A stretch of 64,000 bases of DNA. Source: Vibrio sp. VB16. Its GTDB lineage: Bacteria > Pseudomonadota > Gammaproteobacteria > Enterobacterales > Vibrionaceae. Below are positions 19,448 to 29,269 of the stretch, one piece after another; position 1 is the first letter of the stretch, and the number at the start of each line of letters is the position of its first letter. A program made the translations under genes and the position numbers. The notes beneath the pieces are model-generated. The model saw nothing but the letters and a program-made list of their open reading frames with translations. It did no database searches and had not been told where the DNA came from. Where the stretch lies: contig NZ_CP087590.1 of NCBI RefSeq assembly GCF_015594925.2, positions 3,100,001 through 3,164,000 on the forward strand, read 5' to 3'.

Positions 19448-20971
19448 TTAGCTACTCCAATAAGGTTGAACCTCTATACTCATTGCTCGGGTCTGTTCCA
19501 TTGCATGTAAAATGGAAGCCTCCTGTCTCGCAAGCCATCTTTCTAGTTGGCCTCTGTCCTCTTCATCAAGCTCTTTGTCGTTAATGAGCTCTTCGAGTGG
19601 TCTTAACGTAAGAAGATCGTCAATCCCGTGAAGAAGATCGTCCCAAGGCATACGGAAATTATTGCGTTGGTCAATATCGTACACCGACGCAAAACAGATA
19701 CCAGTATAAAGGTTTCTCATTAACCCATAGCGTTGTTCTATGTATTCTTCACGTGTGAGCGCGGTATGAGGAGGGAAGGCTTCGATCAACTCAGCCCATG
19801 TTCGATCAAGTTGATATTGAGAAAAGCGCTTAATTGGATTTGCCATTTTCTCTTTTGCTTTTTCATCTAAGAATGGGTGCCAACCTCTTCCCATTAACCA
19901 GCGACTTAAGTCAAGAAGCAGCCCTGTATATCGAGCGGATGTAAATAAGGTAATCATGTCTTCTTGTGTTGGTAGCTCTTCTTTACTCTTGATAAGCTTA
20001 TTCACCAGTACCTTTCTTGCATCAAGTTTACGAAGAGCATGGCCTTTATCTTCACAAAGGTCATCAATATAATCGGCCGTTTTTAACCAGCTAAGCTCTT
20101 CATCTAACCACTTCAACTCTTGACGCAATAATGCGCTTGCTCTTCGAGGAACAATGCCACCATACACCGTTAAGATTTGTCTGATAAACGAGATCGAATT
20201 ACTGATTTGTGCAAGCACTTGATTCGAAGGGTGTTCAAAATATATCTGTTCGTGAAAATGCCAATGAGATAAAGCATGTTCAAGTGAGTTCACAAAACAC
20301 ACTTCAACGCTGTCCTCGGATTTAGTCTCCACCAAAGCGAGTGGTTTTACTTCGTCCCCCTCATAACCTTGAGCGAGTCGATAACCCCGTGCCGCTTTGC
20401 TTAGATTGCCTAAGCGCATCCCCCCCTCTTCACTTAAACTTCTTGCCAAAGTGAAAAGTGAGTCCGCTTGTCCTGACTTAAGTTCGAGTTCCACCTCACA
20501 AATCGGTGATTCTTTGTCCCCAGCAACCACAACACCTTGGTCGAATGCCACTTCAATTTGACTGCCGTCAGCCATGCTTACCAGCCATTGTTCTCGGGTG
20601 AAATTGGTTGAAAATATAGGAAGGATATCGTGTTGTAATTCGGAAAAGTCTTTACCTGGCGGCCATATATCTTTCGGGTGGAGTGTTAGGTCAGGAGAGT
20701 TACTACTATGTTCAGCGTTATATTCCGGTCGTTGATGCAATCCAGCTACCACTCGTCCAGATGTTTTTACAGTCTGAACATAAACCTCATCAAACCGTCG
20801 AATACGTAAGCCTATATCATGCTCACGCAGCCAGTTGTCTTGAGTATCAAAATAGATATTACCTAGTTCTCTACAACTGTTCTGAAGCGTTTTAACCTCC
20901 GCAATTTTTCTTCGTAATTTTTCTGAAAAATCCGGTCGTACAAAAAACTTCAGTTCTATCTCGGTTTCCAT
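19448..20971 (-). CDS. ygiF: Inorganic triphosphatase YgiF (CYTH-CHAD)
   Basis: This 507-residue cytoplasmic protein begins METEIELKFFV, the ExExK signature of the CYTH triphosphate tunnel metalloenzyme domain (about residues 1-200), followed by a helical CHAD domain (about 220-505) with conserved His/Arg-rich helices thought to bind polyphosphate. In E. coli YgiF hydrolyses inorganic triphosphate. E. coli YgiF is about 433 residues, so this protein has a somewhat longer C-terminal region. It neighbours glnE and ygiM in E. coli; here the order is preserved with insertions, next to a phosphate transporter. Confidence 0.9.
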   Translation of the reverse strand: METEIELKFFVRPDFSEKLRRKIAEVKTLQNSCRELGNIYFDTQDNWLREHDIGLRIRRFDEVYVQTVKTSGRVVAGLHQRPEYNAEHSSNSPDLTLHPKDIWPPGKDFSELQHDILPIFSTNFTREQWLVSMADGSQIEVAFDQGVVVAGDKESPICEVELELKSGQADSLFTLARSLSEEGGMRLGNLSKAARGYRLAQGYEGDEVKPLALVETKSEDSVEVCFVNSLEHALSHWHFHEQIYFEHPSNQVLAQISNSISFIRQILTVYGGIVPRRASALLRQELKWLDEELSWLKTADYIDDLCEDKGHALRKLDARKVLVNKLIKSKEELPTQEDMITLFTSARYTGLLLDLSRWLMGRGWHPFLDEKAKEKMANPIKRFSQYQLDRTWAELIEAFPPHTALTREEYIEQRYGLMRNLYTGICFASVYDIDQRNNFRMPWDDLLHGIDDLLTLRPLEELINDKELDEEDRGQLERWLARQEASILHAMEQTRAMSIEVQPYWSS

Positions 20972-21181
20972 TTGCTATATATACCTTTAAAAGTAGTCCT
21001 ACACAGGATATTGCCTATTTTTGCCTACCGCAAGATCGAAATTTAGCTGAATAGATGATCTAAATCAGTTTAATTGGTCAATTTATTAGGTTACCATGCG
21101 CGACTTTATAGCCCTAGGCAACCAATTACTTTTTTTTGGTATATGGTTTATGTAGGTTCTATTTTTTTAGGTTTGATCACT

Positions 21182-21862
21182 ATGCCAGTAAATACAATCA
21201 TGGGGCTGTTCGCCAAATCCCCAATAAAACCTCTACAAAAACACGTAGCGGTTGTAGATGAATGCTGTTCTCAGCTCATACCGTTTTTTGAAACTTGCCA
21301 TCAAGGTGATTGGGAAAAAGCGGAAGAAATTCGAGCACGCATTTCTGAACTAGAGAAAGAAGCCGATGTTTTAAAGCGTGAAATTCGCTTAAAACTACCA
21401 AGCGGATTGTTTATGCCTGTCGACCGTACAGACATGTTGGATCTCATAACCCAGCAAGACAAACTCGCTAACCTCGCCAAAGATATTTCAGGCCGTGTTA
21501 TAGGACGCAGACTGAACATACCTGACGCTATCAACGATAACTTTATTGCCTACGTTAAGCGCTGTATTGATTCAGCACATCTTGCGTATAGGGTCGTACA
21601 AGAATTTGATGAATTAATAGAAACTGGATTTAAAGGCCGTGAAGTAAGTTTAGTGGCTGAGATGATTCATCAATTGGATTTGATAGAAGACGACACCGAT
21701 ATATTGCAAATTAAATTACGTCAGCAATTAATGGCCATTGAAAATGACTATAACCCGATTGACGTTATGTTTTTGTACAAAATTCTTGAATGGGTTGGCG
21801 AAATCGCCGATCAGGCTGAACGAGTAGGTACTCGTTTAGAACTGATGCTCTCTCGTTCATAA
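21182..21862 (+). CDS. TIGR00153/DUF47 PhoU-like protein
   Basis: The 226-residue protein is all-helical and matches the TIGR00153 (DUF47, PhoU-like) family, which is almost always encoded next to a Pit phosphate transporter and is believed to regulate it. No membrane segment is seen. The start was placed at the ATG at 21182 (MPVNTIMGLFAKSPIKPL), the family N-terminus; an in-frame upstream extension to 21074 runs through the probable promoter region. The pit gene begins 100 bp downstream, consistent with a two-gene operon. Confidence 0.9.
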   Translation: MPVNTIMGLFAKSPIKPLQKHVAVVDECCSQLIPFFETCHQGDWEKAEEIRARISELEKEADVLKREIRLKLPSGLFMPVDRTDMLDLITQQDKLANLAKDISGRVIGRRLNIPDAINDNFIAYVKRCIDSAHLAYRVVQEFDELIETGFKGREVSLVAEMIHQLDLIEDDTDILQIKLRQQLMAIENDYNPIDVMFLYKILEWVGEIADQAERVGTRLELMLSRS

Positions 21863-21962
21863 TTTTTCAATCACTTTGTAAATTCAGGTTCAATCATTGT
21901 GCCGATTAATCGGCATCAAAGTAATGTGCGCTGCGCATAACCTGGGTTTCTTAAATTAAGGT

Positions 21963-23228
21963 ATGACAATGGATACCCTCGCTAATTATGGCACTATCCT
22001 TCTTATTATCGCTGCACTATTTGGTTTTTTAATGGCTATTGGTATTGGGGCAAATGATGTCGCCAATGCTATGGGAACGTCTGTTGGTTCTAAAGCCCTA
22101 ACGGTAAAACAAGCGATTCTTATCGCAATGATTTTCGAATTTGCCGGTGCTTACCTAGCGGGTGGTGAAGTTACAGACACCATTCGTAAAGGGGTTATCG
22201 ATACCTCTTTGTTTGAAAGCCAACCGGAGATTCTTGTCTTCGGTATGATGTCAGCGCTATTAGCGGCTGGTACTTGGCTTTTATTGGCCTCTTTTCGAGG
22301 ATGGCCAGTATCCACGACGCACTCCATTATAGGTGCCATTATCGGTTTTGCTCTTGTTTCTGTAGGTTCAGAAGCTGTAGATTGGAAATCAGTTCAAGGC
22401 ATTGTGGGTAGCTGGATAGTCACCCCTCTAATTTCAGGTATTATTGCTTACTATATCTTTGTCACTGCACAGCGACTCATCTTTGATACCGCCACGCCGC
22501 TCATCAATGCCAAACGTTTCGTTCCTGTTTATATGTTCATAACCACTCTAGTCATCGCCTTGGTTACGATCAAGAAAGGGCTAAAACATATAGGCTTACA
22601 CCTAACTGGTTTTGAAGCTTGGGGTTGGGCAATTGCCGTTTCGGCTTGTGTAATGATCGGTGGTTACATCTACATTGGCAAGAAATTCGAAGCAAGTAAA
22701 GATGACCACAGCTTTGCTGGTGTCGAAAAAATCTTTAGCACCTTAATGGTTATCACTGCATGTGCTATGGCATTTGCTCATGGTTCAAACGATGTTGCGA
22801 ACGCCATTGGGCCTCTTTCTGCTATCGCGGCAACGATTGAAAATATGGGTGAAATCTCATCTAAAAGTGCCATCGCATGGTGGATATTACCGCTTGGTGG
22901 TATTGGTATTGTGGTCGGCCTAGCCACCATGGGTCATAAAGTAATGGCGACAGTTGGAACCGGCATAACAGAATTAACACCGAGTCGCGGATTTGCAGCT
23001 CAGCTTGCAACCGCTTGTACGGTGGTTTTAGCATCAGGTACCGGTTTACCTATCTCAACCACGCAAACATTGGTTGGTGCCGTGTTAGGCGTTGGTTTTG
23101 CCCGTGGGATTGCGGCACTAAACCTTGGGGTTGTTAGGAATATCGTTATATCTTGGGTCATTACCCTACCTGCTGGCGCTATTTTAGCAGTGATATTTTT
23201 CTATATTTTGGAAGTGATATTTATCTAA
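21963..23228 (+). CDS. pitA: Pit-family inorganic phosphate transporter
   Basis: The 421-residue membrane protein has about ten hydrophobic segments and the two inverted Pho4 signature repeats, GIGANDVANAMGTSVGSKAL near residue 27 and AFAHGSNDVANAIGPLSA near residue 272. Pit transporters move metal-phosphate with protons (a Na+-coupled variant also exists). The gene symbol is by family; Vibrio often carries more than one Pit copy. It is paired with the upstream PhoU-like gene and followed by a hairpin terminator. Confidence 0.9.
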   Translation: MTMDTLANYGTILLIIAALFGFLMAIGIGANDVANAMGTSVGSKALTVKQAILIAMIFEFAGAYLAGGEVTDTIRKGVIDTSLFESQPEILVFGMMSALLAAGTWLLLASFRGWPVSTTHSIIGAIIGFALVSVGSEAVDWKSVQGIVGSWIVTPLISGIIAYYIFVTAQRLIFDTATPLINAKRFVPVYMFITTLVIALVTIKKGLKHIGLHLTGFEAWGWAIAVSACVMIGGYIYIGKKFEASKDDHSFAGVEKIFSTLMVITACAMAFAHGSNDVANAIGPLSAIAATIENMGEISSKSAIAWWILPLGGIGIVVGLATMGHKVMATVGTGITELTPSRGFAAQLATACTVVLASGTGLPISTTQTLVGAVLGVGFARGIAALNLGVVRNIVISWVITLPAGAILAVIFFYILEVIFI

Positions 23229-23265
23229 TCAATGTTAGAGCAATGTCATATTTGATTCAAAAGTG

Positions 23266-23294
23266 AAAAAAGGCACGTTTATACGTGCCTTCTT
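23266..23294 (+). terminator. Terminator after pit gene
   Basis: Stem AAGGCACGT / ACGTGCCTT (23270-23278 and 23283-23291) with a TTAT loop lies just after the transporter stop, before ygiM. Confidence 0.75.
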
Positions 23295-23406
23295 AGTTGC
23301 ATGAACAGCATAAAATTCTTACTATTCTCCCACTGGAAAATTCGAATAATGATTAGAACGAAATATGGTAACGATTTTATCGCCATAAATTCGTAAGGAA
23401 CACACT

Positions 23407-24018
23407 GTGAAAAAATTGGTTTATGTTGTTTTATTTGTTTGCTTCTCAATACCAAGTGCATTTGCAGCACCGAGGTACATCGCAGATAGTCTATTCACTT
23501 ATATGCACGCTGGTCCTGGTAATGAATTTCGCATCATCGGCAGTGTCGATGCAGGTGACAAAGTGAACCTTGTCGACGTGAATACCAAGGCTAAATACAG
23601 TCAGGTTGTTGACTCTAAGGGTCGAAAAGGTTGGGTAGAAAGCCGGTTTGTAACCCGTCAAGCAAGTATGGCAGAACGTTTACCTAAGCTCGAAGCAGAA
23701 TTATCCTCGGTTAAAGAACAGCTTTCTAATGCTCGCAAAAACTCAGATGAAGCAAAATCAGGCTTAGTTCAATCTCTTGATTTACGTAACAAACAGATCG
23801 CGGAACTAGAGCAGAATCACAGTGACATTAGCCAGCAATTGACGAGCTCTCAAACAGAAATCCGAGAACTTCGCGCTAAACTAGATACGCAAAAAGAAGA
23901 CCTACTGCTTAAATACTTCATGTATGGCGGTGGCGTAGCGGGTATTGGCTTATTGTTCGGACTTGTTCTTCCGCATATCGTTCCTAGACGTAAAAAAGCA
24001 CCAAACGGTTGGGCTTAA
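23407..24018 (+). CDS. ygiM: SH3-domain membrane protein YgiM (TIGR04211)
   Basis: The 203-residue protein has a Sec signal peptide (about residues 1-20, ending AFAA), a bacterial SH3 domain (about 22-88, with LFTYMHAGPGNEFRIIGSV), a coiled coil (about 92-163) and a C-terminal membrane helix (about 170-188) followed by a basic tail. This is the TIGR04211/YgiM architecture: a periplasmic SH3 domain held on the inner membrane. Its role is unknown, possibly cell-wall related. In E. coli ygiM precedes cca; here the gspAB genes lie between. Confidence 0.88.
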   Translation: MKKLVYVVLFVCFSIPSAFAAPRYIADSLFTYMHAGPGNEFRIIGSVDAGDKVNLVDVNTKAKYSQVVDSKGRKGWVESRFVTRQASMAERLPKLEAELSSVKEQLSNARKNSDEAKSGLVQSLDLRNKQIAELEQNHSDISQQLTSSQTEIRELRAKLDTQKEDLLLKYFMYGGGVAGIGLLFGLVLPHIVPRRKKAPNGWA

Positions 24019-24062
24019 TTCCTACTCTGTTTCGCGATTAGCTTATCACTATTAAAGAACCT

Positions 24063-24091
24063 AAAAAGGTCGCAATAATCGCGACCTTTTT
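24063..24091. terminator. Bidirectional terminator ygiM / gspB
   Basis: A 10-bp perfect stem AAAAGGTCGC / GCGACCTTTT (24064-24073 and 24081-24090) sits between the convergent ygiM and gspB genes, with A-run and T-run on either side. Confidence 0.88.
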
Positions 24092-24126
24092 CTATTTCTC
24101 CAGAGTAGTATTGATGTCTCTGTCGA

Positions 24127-24909
24127 TCAACCCTGCCATTCATAGAGCGCTGGAATCTCAATAACATCGCCATCAAAACCAACGGTGATATATCTTGGGG
24201 TAATCGTCAGCAATTGCACTGCAGCACTTATCCAGTCCCCTTCATATAGCTCTACACCGTTAATCTTCACCCAGCGATGTTGAACATTGCCGGCATACAT
24301 ATGCGTCTGTAAGTTCATGGCGGGGAGTTTCCCCTCAAACACATACTCATAATCAACCAATTCAATTTTCTCGACATCGTTAGACGAGTAGTTGGACGAT
24401 GGTGACAGAGAAGATACATCGCCATTTAACGCGTCTTGTACTCGCTCTGCAAGTTCCGAGGAGAGCCCACTAAGGTCAAGAGACTCTAATTGAAAGTCAT
24501 CACTTACCGGCTTTGCATTATTGTTTGAATGCTTCGCTTCATTGCTTGTATACCCCACCAACTTAGTTTCACTATCTTGGGGCTCTAGCGATGGTTCGAT
24601 AGTCCTAAGCTCTGCAAACTCTGGGTAAGCAAGAAATGTTACTAGTGGTGTTTTAGGTAAGATTTTCCGCTCTTGTTGTTCTTCAAGCGCCACCATCGCC
24701 TGATCCGTTTGTCGCTGCCACGATTGTTTGGCGTCATAGCCAATATAGGCGATAGAGGCGATAGGCGGCAGCAGTATTAAAGTGATAATCAACAACACGT
24801 TATTTTTTCTTTTTGGTTGGCTAAATTGATGTGCTGTGACAGGTGGCGGTGTATGAATCGCTTTATAGCCTTGCTCTGACTGTGCCAGAGATTTCATTAA
24901 TTCAGACAC
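24127..24909 (-). CDS. gspB: Type II secretion assembly protein GspB
   Basis: The 260-residue bitopic protein has a short cytoplasmic N-terminus, one membrane helix at about residues 37-57, a low-complexity periplasmic linker, and a C-terminal GspB domain (about 195-260) with the family-typical NVQHRWVKINGVELYEGDWI segment. GspB works with GspA to insert the GspD secretin in or through the peptidoglycan in Aeromonas and Vibrio. It follows gspA by 2 bp on the same strand. As in other vibrios, gspAB is separate from the main gsp operon. Confidence 0.9.
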   Translation of the reverse strand: MSELMKSLAQSEQGYKAIHTPPPVTAHQFSQPKRKNNVLLIITLILLPPIASIAYIGYDAKQSWQRQTDQAMVALEEQQERKILPKTPLVTFLAYPEFAELRTIEPSLEPQDSETKLVGYTSNEAKHSNNNAKPVSDDFQLESLDLSGLSSELAERVQDALNGDVSSLSPSSNYSSNDVEKIELVDYEYVFEGKLPAMNLQTHMYAGNVQHRWVKINGVELYEGDWISAAVQLLTITPRYITVGFDGDVIEIPALYEWQG

Positions 24910-24911
24910 AA

Positions 24912-26510
24912 TTATGAACCCTCTTCTGTCAAGATGATTTTAGGTGAAAACTCGGTTGTCATTCGGTCAAGTAGCTTCAACGTATTTTTTCCTACTACTC
25001 CATCTGCCGTGAGTCCTTGCCAAGTTTGGAATGCTTTAACTCTATTTTCCAATTTCACATCAAAGATCTGGCTACCCATGCTTTCTTCACCTAATACTTT
25101 GGATAACATCGCGTCCAGTGTCCGAACATCTTCACCTTCACTATTCCGCTTCAGTACTTGAACAATTTTACTGTACCACAGTGTTTGATATTCACCATTC
25201 CAGTTAGAAGCCAACCAATCTGCGGCTAACACGACACGTTGCTTGCCATTCAATAGCTCAACTTTGTCTTGGTAAACCTTATACAACACCGCATAAAAAG
25301 TCCCTACTTCACTCTGTAAAGTAAGCACAACAGGTCTATTTTCTTGCATGATGGTCGGCAAATTTCCGTAGCGACTTTCGCAATGAAATGGTGTGCTTTC
25401 TGATGAACAATTGGCATCCAATACCGACGCTTTCACACCCCATAAACGATACAGCGCTTGCATTACATCGATTTGATTTTGACTTTTTTGGATAAATACA
25501 CGTAATTCGTCATCAATACTCTGTTGTTTCTCGATCCTATTTTCCACAATGGGAATAGGTGGAAAATAGGATTGAATGAAGGATTCTATCGGTTGATTGA
25601 ATTTAAACACCAAGCCGACCAGAATAACCGCCAACATGGTCGCGCTAAACATTGTAGGGAAAGCATTGGTTGTGCTGGTCTTAATAGCAGGTGTCAATGG
25701 TGCTTGAAATGACATTACGTCCTGACAAGCTTTTTCAGCTTGTTCTGCGGTTACTTCTTTTTCACCACTATAGAATGCATACAGTAATGCTTTATCGCAC
25801 ACTAAATTAATCAAGCGAGGAACACCCTGCGTGTGCTTGGCAATGACCTTTGCTGCCTTAGCACTAAATAATGAATGTTGACTTCCTGCGATGCGTAGAC
25901 GAAATTCGATGTATTGGAACACCTCTTTATCGGATAACGGCAACAAATGATAACGACCCGTTATACGCTGAGATAGCTGTCGAAGCTCAACAGTTTGCAG
26001 CTTAAATTGCAATTCAGGTTGGCCAATTAATAGCACCTTAAGAAGCTTCTGGCTGTCGGTTTCTAGATTCGTCAATAGACGTAGCTGCTCTAAAACTTGG
26101 GATGAAAGATGTTGTGCCTCATCGATCAACAATAACGATTGAACCCCATTCGCATAATTTTCCAGTAAATACTGGTGGATACCTTTGGTTAACTGCTTAA
26201 GCGTGGCTTTCTCGGGGTACTGAACATTGAACTCATCGCATATCGCTTCTAAAAGATCGGTCTCTGAGAAGGTTGGATTAAGAATTAACCCCGCTTTTAC
26301 GTCATCATTTAGAGACGCTAACATCGCTTTAGATACGGTTGTTTTACCCGTCCCTACCTCTCCTGTCAGCATCGCAAATCCACCACCATCACCAAGGCCT
26401 GCTTGAAGGTGCACCATTGCCTCTCGATGACGAGAGCTCAGAAACAAGTATCTTGAACTTGGAACTATCGAAAATGGTGCTTCAATAAATCCAAAATAAT
26501 CCTTATACAT
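24912..26510 (-). CDS. gspA: Type II secretion ATPase GspA (ExeA)
   Basis: This 532-residue protein has an AAA ATPase domain (about residues 1-270; Walker A GEVGTGKT at 50-57, Walker B SLLLIDEAQ near 125-133), one membrane helix (about 288-304), a periplasmic peptidase-C39-like region and a C-terminal peptidoglycan-binding domain (about 465-520, VKAFQTWQGLTADGVVG). ExeA/GspA uses ATP binding and peptidoglycan binding to allow secretin assembly. The family begins MYKDYFGFIEAPFSIVP-like, supporting the start. Confidence 0.93.
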   Translation of the reverse strand: MYKDYFGFIEAPFSIVPSSRYLFLSSRHREAMVHLQAGLGDGGGFAMLTGEVGTGKTTVSKAMLASLNDDVKAGLILNPTFSETDLLEAICDEFNVQYPEKATLKQLTKGIHQYLLENYANGVQSLLLIDEAQHLSSQVLEQLRLLTNLETDSQKLLKVLLIGQPELQFKLQTVELRQLSQRITGRYHLLPLSDKEVFQYIEFRLRIAGSQHSLFSAKAAKVIAKHTQGVPRLINLVCDKALLYAFYSGEKEVTAEQAEKACQDVMSFQAPLTPAIKTSTTNAFPTMFSATMLAVILVGLVFKFNQPIESFIQSYFPPIPIVENRIEKQQSIDDELRVFIQKSQNQIDVMQALYRLWGVKASVLDANCSSESTPFHCESRYGNLPTIMQENRPVVLTLQSEVGTFYAVLYKVYQDKVELLNGKQRVVLAADWLASNWNGEYQTLWYSKIVQVLKRNSEGEDVRTLDAMLSKVLGEESMGSQIFDVKLENRVKAFQTWQGLTADGVVGKNTLKLLDRMTTEFSPKIILTEEGS

Positions 26511-26628
26511 TCACTAATCTCTTTTCGTAATCATTCGTTCGCGTTAAATAGACAAAATGTTTTAAGCAAAGTACCACTGGCTGATAGAATGTAAAGCCTG
26601 ACTAAACGTTTTTACCAAGGAGCCTTGT

Positions 26629-27852
26629 TTGCAAACCTATCTTGTTGGCGGAGCAGTGCGTGACAAACTACTCGACATTCCCAATTACGATAACGACTGG
26701 GTTGTCGTCGGTTCTACCGTGGAGCAGATGCTCTCACTTGGCTTTCAGGCCGTAGGTAAGGACTTTCCTGTTTACCTGCACCCTAAAACGAAAGAAGAGT
26801 ACGCATTAGCGCGGACAGAGCGCAAATCAGGTCACGGATATACAGGGTTTCAATGTCACTTTTCTCCTGATGTATCATTAGAAGAAGATCTTACGCGACG
26901 GGATCTTACCATCAATGCTATGGCACAAGATGAGTTCGGTGTCATCATTGACCCATACGGTGGTCAGGATGATCTCAATTCTCGTGTTCTTCGTCATGTA
27001 TCCGACGCATTCATCGAAGACCCATTGCGAGTACTACGTGTCGCCCGATTTGCCGCCAAACTCGCGCCTTTAGGTTTTACCATTGCACCTGAAACCATAC
27101 AGCTCATGAAAAGTATGGTTGATTCTAATGAGCTAAAACATCTTACGCCCGAAAGAGTATGGCAAGAATGGCATAAATCACTAAAAACTGAGCGACCCGA
27201 TATTTTTCTCTCTGTGCTAAAAGAATGCGGAGCGCTTAAGGTTATCATTCCTGAGATTGACCAACTATTTGGTGTCCCTCAACCAGAAAAATGGCATCCG
27301 GAGATAGACACAGGAGTCCACACACTCATGGTGGTAAAACAAGCCGCCCTGCTCACGACTTCTACTGTTGTTCGTTTTGCCGCTCAAGTCCACGACCTTG
27401 GCAAGGGGGTGACACCCGAATCTGAATGGCCCAGCCACAAAATGCATGCTCATACAGGGCTAGCCATCATTAAGGCGCTATGCCATCGGGTAAAAGTGCC
27501 TAACGAATACAAAGAGATAGCCCTTGCTGTTTGCGCCCAGCATTCCAATGTACATAGAGCAAATGAACTTAAGCCTGCCACTTTCCTAAAGATACTGAAT
27601 AAACTAGATGTTTGGCGCAAACCAGACAAACTGAACCTAGTATTGCTCGCATGTGTTGCCGATCACAGAGGAAGGAAAGATCACGAGGACTTACCGTACC
27701 CACAACGATCGATCTTTGAAGATGCTTATAAAAGCGCATTATCCGTTGATGTACAAGATGTCATTAAAGATGGATTTGAGGGGCAACATATTCGTGAGGA
27801 ACTCGATAAGAGACGAATAGAGGCGATTGCGTTTTCCCGACAATGCGAGTGA
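26629..27852 (+). CDS. cca: CCA-adding tRNA nucleotidyltransferase
   Basis: The 407-residue class II nucleotidyltransferase adds and repairs the 3' CCA of tRNAs. Seen are LVGGAVRD at residues 5-12, the catalytic DND (Asp21, Asp23), the ARTERK and EEDLTRRDLTINAMA motifs, and a C-terminal HD domain (VHDLGKG near residue 254) giving phosphohydrolase activity as in E. coli. The start is a TTG at 26629: MQTYLVGGAVRD fits the family N-terminus exactly, and AAGGAG lies just upstream; no ATG or GTG fits. Expected neighbours uppP and folB follow. Confidence 0.93.
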   Translation: MQTYLVGGAVRDKLLDIPNYDNDWVVVGSTVEQMLSLGFQAVGKDFPVYLHPKTKEEYALARTERKSGHGYTGFQCHFSPDVSLEEDLTRRDLTINAMAQDEFGVIIDPYGGQDDLNSRVLRHVSDAFIEDPLRVLRVARFAAKLAPLGFTIAPETIQLMKSMVDSNELKHLTPERVWQEWHKSLKTERPDIFLSVLKECGALKVIIPEIDQLFGVPQPEKWHPEIDTGVHTLMVVKQAALLTTSTVVRFAAQVHDLGKGVTPESEWPSHKMHAHTGLAIIKALCHRVKVPNEYKEIALAVCAQHSNVHRANELKPATFLKILNKLDVWRKPDKLNLVLLACVADHRGRKDHEDLPYPQRSIFEDAYKSALSVDVQDVIKDGFEGQHIREELDKRRIEAIAFSRQCE

Positions 27853-27969
27853 TAGGTAATACCCCATCACAAGCACCTATTCCTGTACTAATGCCGGATA
27901 TCTTCGACCCCCCCCCACTTTCGTGGGGACATCCGGACGTAATTGGAATTAGCACCAATGATAATTGAA

Positions 27970-28776
27970 CTAAGAACCAAATATCAAGAACCCAAACAGA
28001 CCAAAACCAAGTATCAATCTATAGATAACAAACGGCAGCATCCCCATCTTGGAAATAAGCTTCAAGAAAAAGAAAATACAGATGTACGCGCTGATAAACG
28101 AGGTCATTATTCCTGTCATTAAATAGCCTAAATGCACAGGCTCCGCGCTTGTTACTAACTTGAGTCCTAAATATCCACCCGCGAGCATAATGATGGGGAT
28201 AGACATCAAGAAAGAAAAACGCGCGGCAGCTTCACGAGTAAAACCTAAATAAAGTGCCGCCGTAATCGTCGCACCAGATCGTGATGTGCCTGGGATGAGA
28301 GCTAAGGCCTGCGCAATACCAATCATCAATGACTTTTTACCATCAGCCTGATATTCGTCATCTTTCAATCTCGCATTGTTATCAACCCACCATAACAACA
28401 ATGCAAATACCACTGTTGTTGTCGCGATAATCCAAGGACTTCTCAAATATAACTCAATAATATCTTTGATAAAGAAACCCAAAATACAGGCTGGAATAGT
28501 CGCAAGTATCAACATCCAAGCTAACTTACTCTCTTTCGACCGTTCACCCTTGAATATCGATCCAATTAAAGCGGTTAAAAGGGTCATGACTTCACTTCTA
28601 AAATAGATCATAACCGCGGCAAGAGTGCCAACATGCACGGCAACATCAAATGCTAAGCCTTGATCATCCCAGCCAAGTATTGCAGACGGTAAAATTAGGT
28701 GAGCAGAACTAGATATAGGGAGAAACTCGGTAAAACCTTGAACCAAGGCAAGTATAAATGCTTCAAAATACGTCAT
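27970..28776 (-). CDS. uppP: Undecaprenyl-diphosphatase
   Basis: This 268-residue polytopic membrane protein is UppP/BacA, which dephosphorylates undecaprenyl pyrophosphate to recycle the lipid carrier for peptidoglycan and confers bacitracin resistance. Both signature motifs are present: the glutamate/serine-rich EFLPISSSAHL near residue 17 and PGTSRSGATITAALYLG near residue 166. The start MTYFEAFILALVQG at 28776 was chosen over an ATG seven codons upstream because the latter overlaps the end of folK and family members start at this position. Confidence 0.94.
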   Translation of the reverse strand: MTYFEAFILALVQGFTEFLPISSSAHLILPSAILGWDDQGLAFDVAVHVGTLAAVMIYFRSEVMTLLTALIGSIFKGERSKESKLAWMLILATIPACILGFFIKDIIELYLRSPWIIATTTVVFALLLWWVDNNARLKDDEYQADGKKSLMIGIAQALALIPGTSRSGATITAALYLGFTREAAARFSFLMSIPIIMLAGGYLGLKLVTSAEPVHLGYLMTGIMTSFISAYICIFFFLKLISKMGMLPFVIYRLILGFGLFGFLIFGS

Positions 28777-28786
28777 TACAATTCCA

Positions 28787-29269
28787 TTAATAAACAAAAT
28801 CCACTTTCGTAAGGGATTCTAGGTGATCCATTATCTGCCAAATCTCTTTCACTCTTCTCCCGTCATTGGGGATAACCAATTCAGGTACAAGATCGAACAG
28901 AGGCTGAATGACAAATGGATATTTAAAAATATCTTCTCGGGGTACCGTCGGTGAGTGTGGTGAGACTTCCTCACCAAAAAGTAATATATCGAGATCTAGG
29001 TTTCTATCTTGACACTTTTTAGCGTCTTCAGGGCGGCCCCACTTTAACTCTATTTTACGAAGTTCGTGTGAAAAATCCGTCAATTTTTTATGAGTGGAAA
29101 GCTCTACAACAAAGTTATAGAACGAACTGCTATCAAAACCAACAGGCGCACATTCATAAATGGGCGAGACTTTTCTTTGATTATCCAACAAAAAGAGTTC
29201 ATTAATCGCAGCATGAGTGTGCTTTATTTTATCTACGTTAGTACCAACGCCAACATAAACTATTGTCAT
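28787..29269 (-). CDS. folK: 2-amino-4-hydroxy-6-hydroxymethyldihydropteridine pyrophosphokinase
   Basis: The 160-residue HPPK transfers pyrophosphate from ATP to 6-hydroxymethyl-dihydropterin in folate synthesis. It starts MTIVYVGVGTN and shows the metal-binding DRNLDLDILLFG motif (about residues 86-97) and FVIQPLFDL near residue 120. It overlaps folB by one base (stop/start), so the two folate genes are translationally coupled, and uppP follows 10 bp later. Many vibrios carry another folK near panB; this folB-linked copy may be a second one, which cannot be judged here. Confidence 0.92.
   Translation of the reverse strand: MTIVYVGVGTNVDKIKHTHAAINELFLLDNQRKVSPIYECAPVGFDSSSFYNFVVELSTHKKLTDFSHELRKIELKWGRPEDAKKCQDRNLDLDILLFGEEVSPHSPTVPREDIFKYPFVIQPLFDLVPELVIPNDGRRVKEIWQIMDHLESLTKVDFVY

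Noticed and set aside
27908..27926. C9 tract with CCCCAC/GTGGGG hairpin between cca and uppP as a phase-variation switch or terminator
   Set aside because: It is intergenic between convergent genes, so slippage would not alter a reading frame, and no T-run supports termination. It may simply be a sequencing-prone homopolymer.
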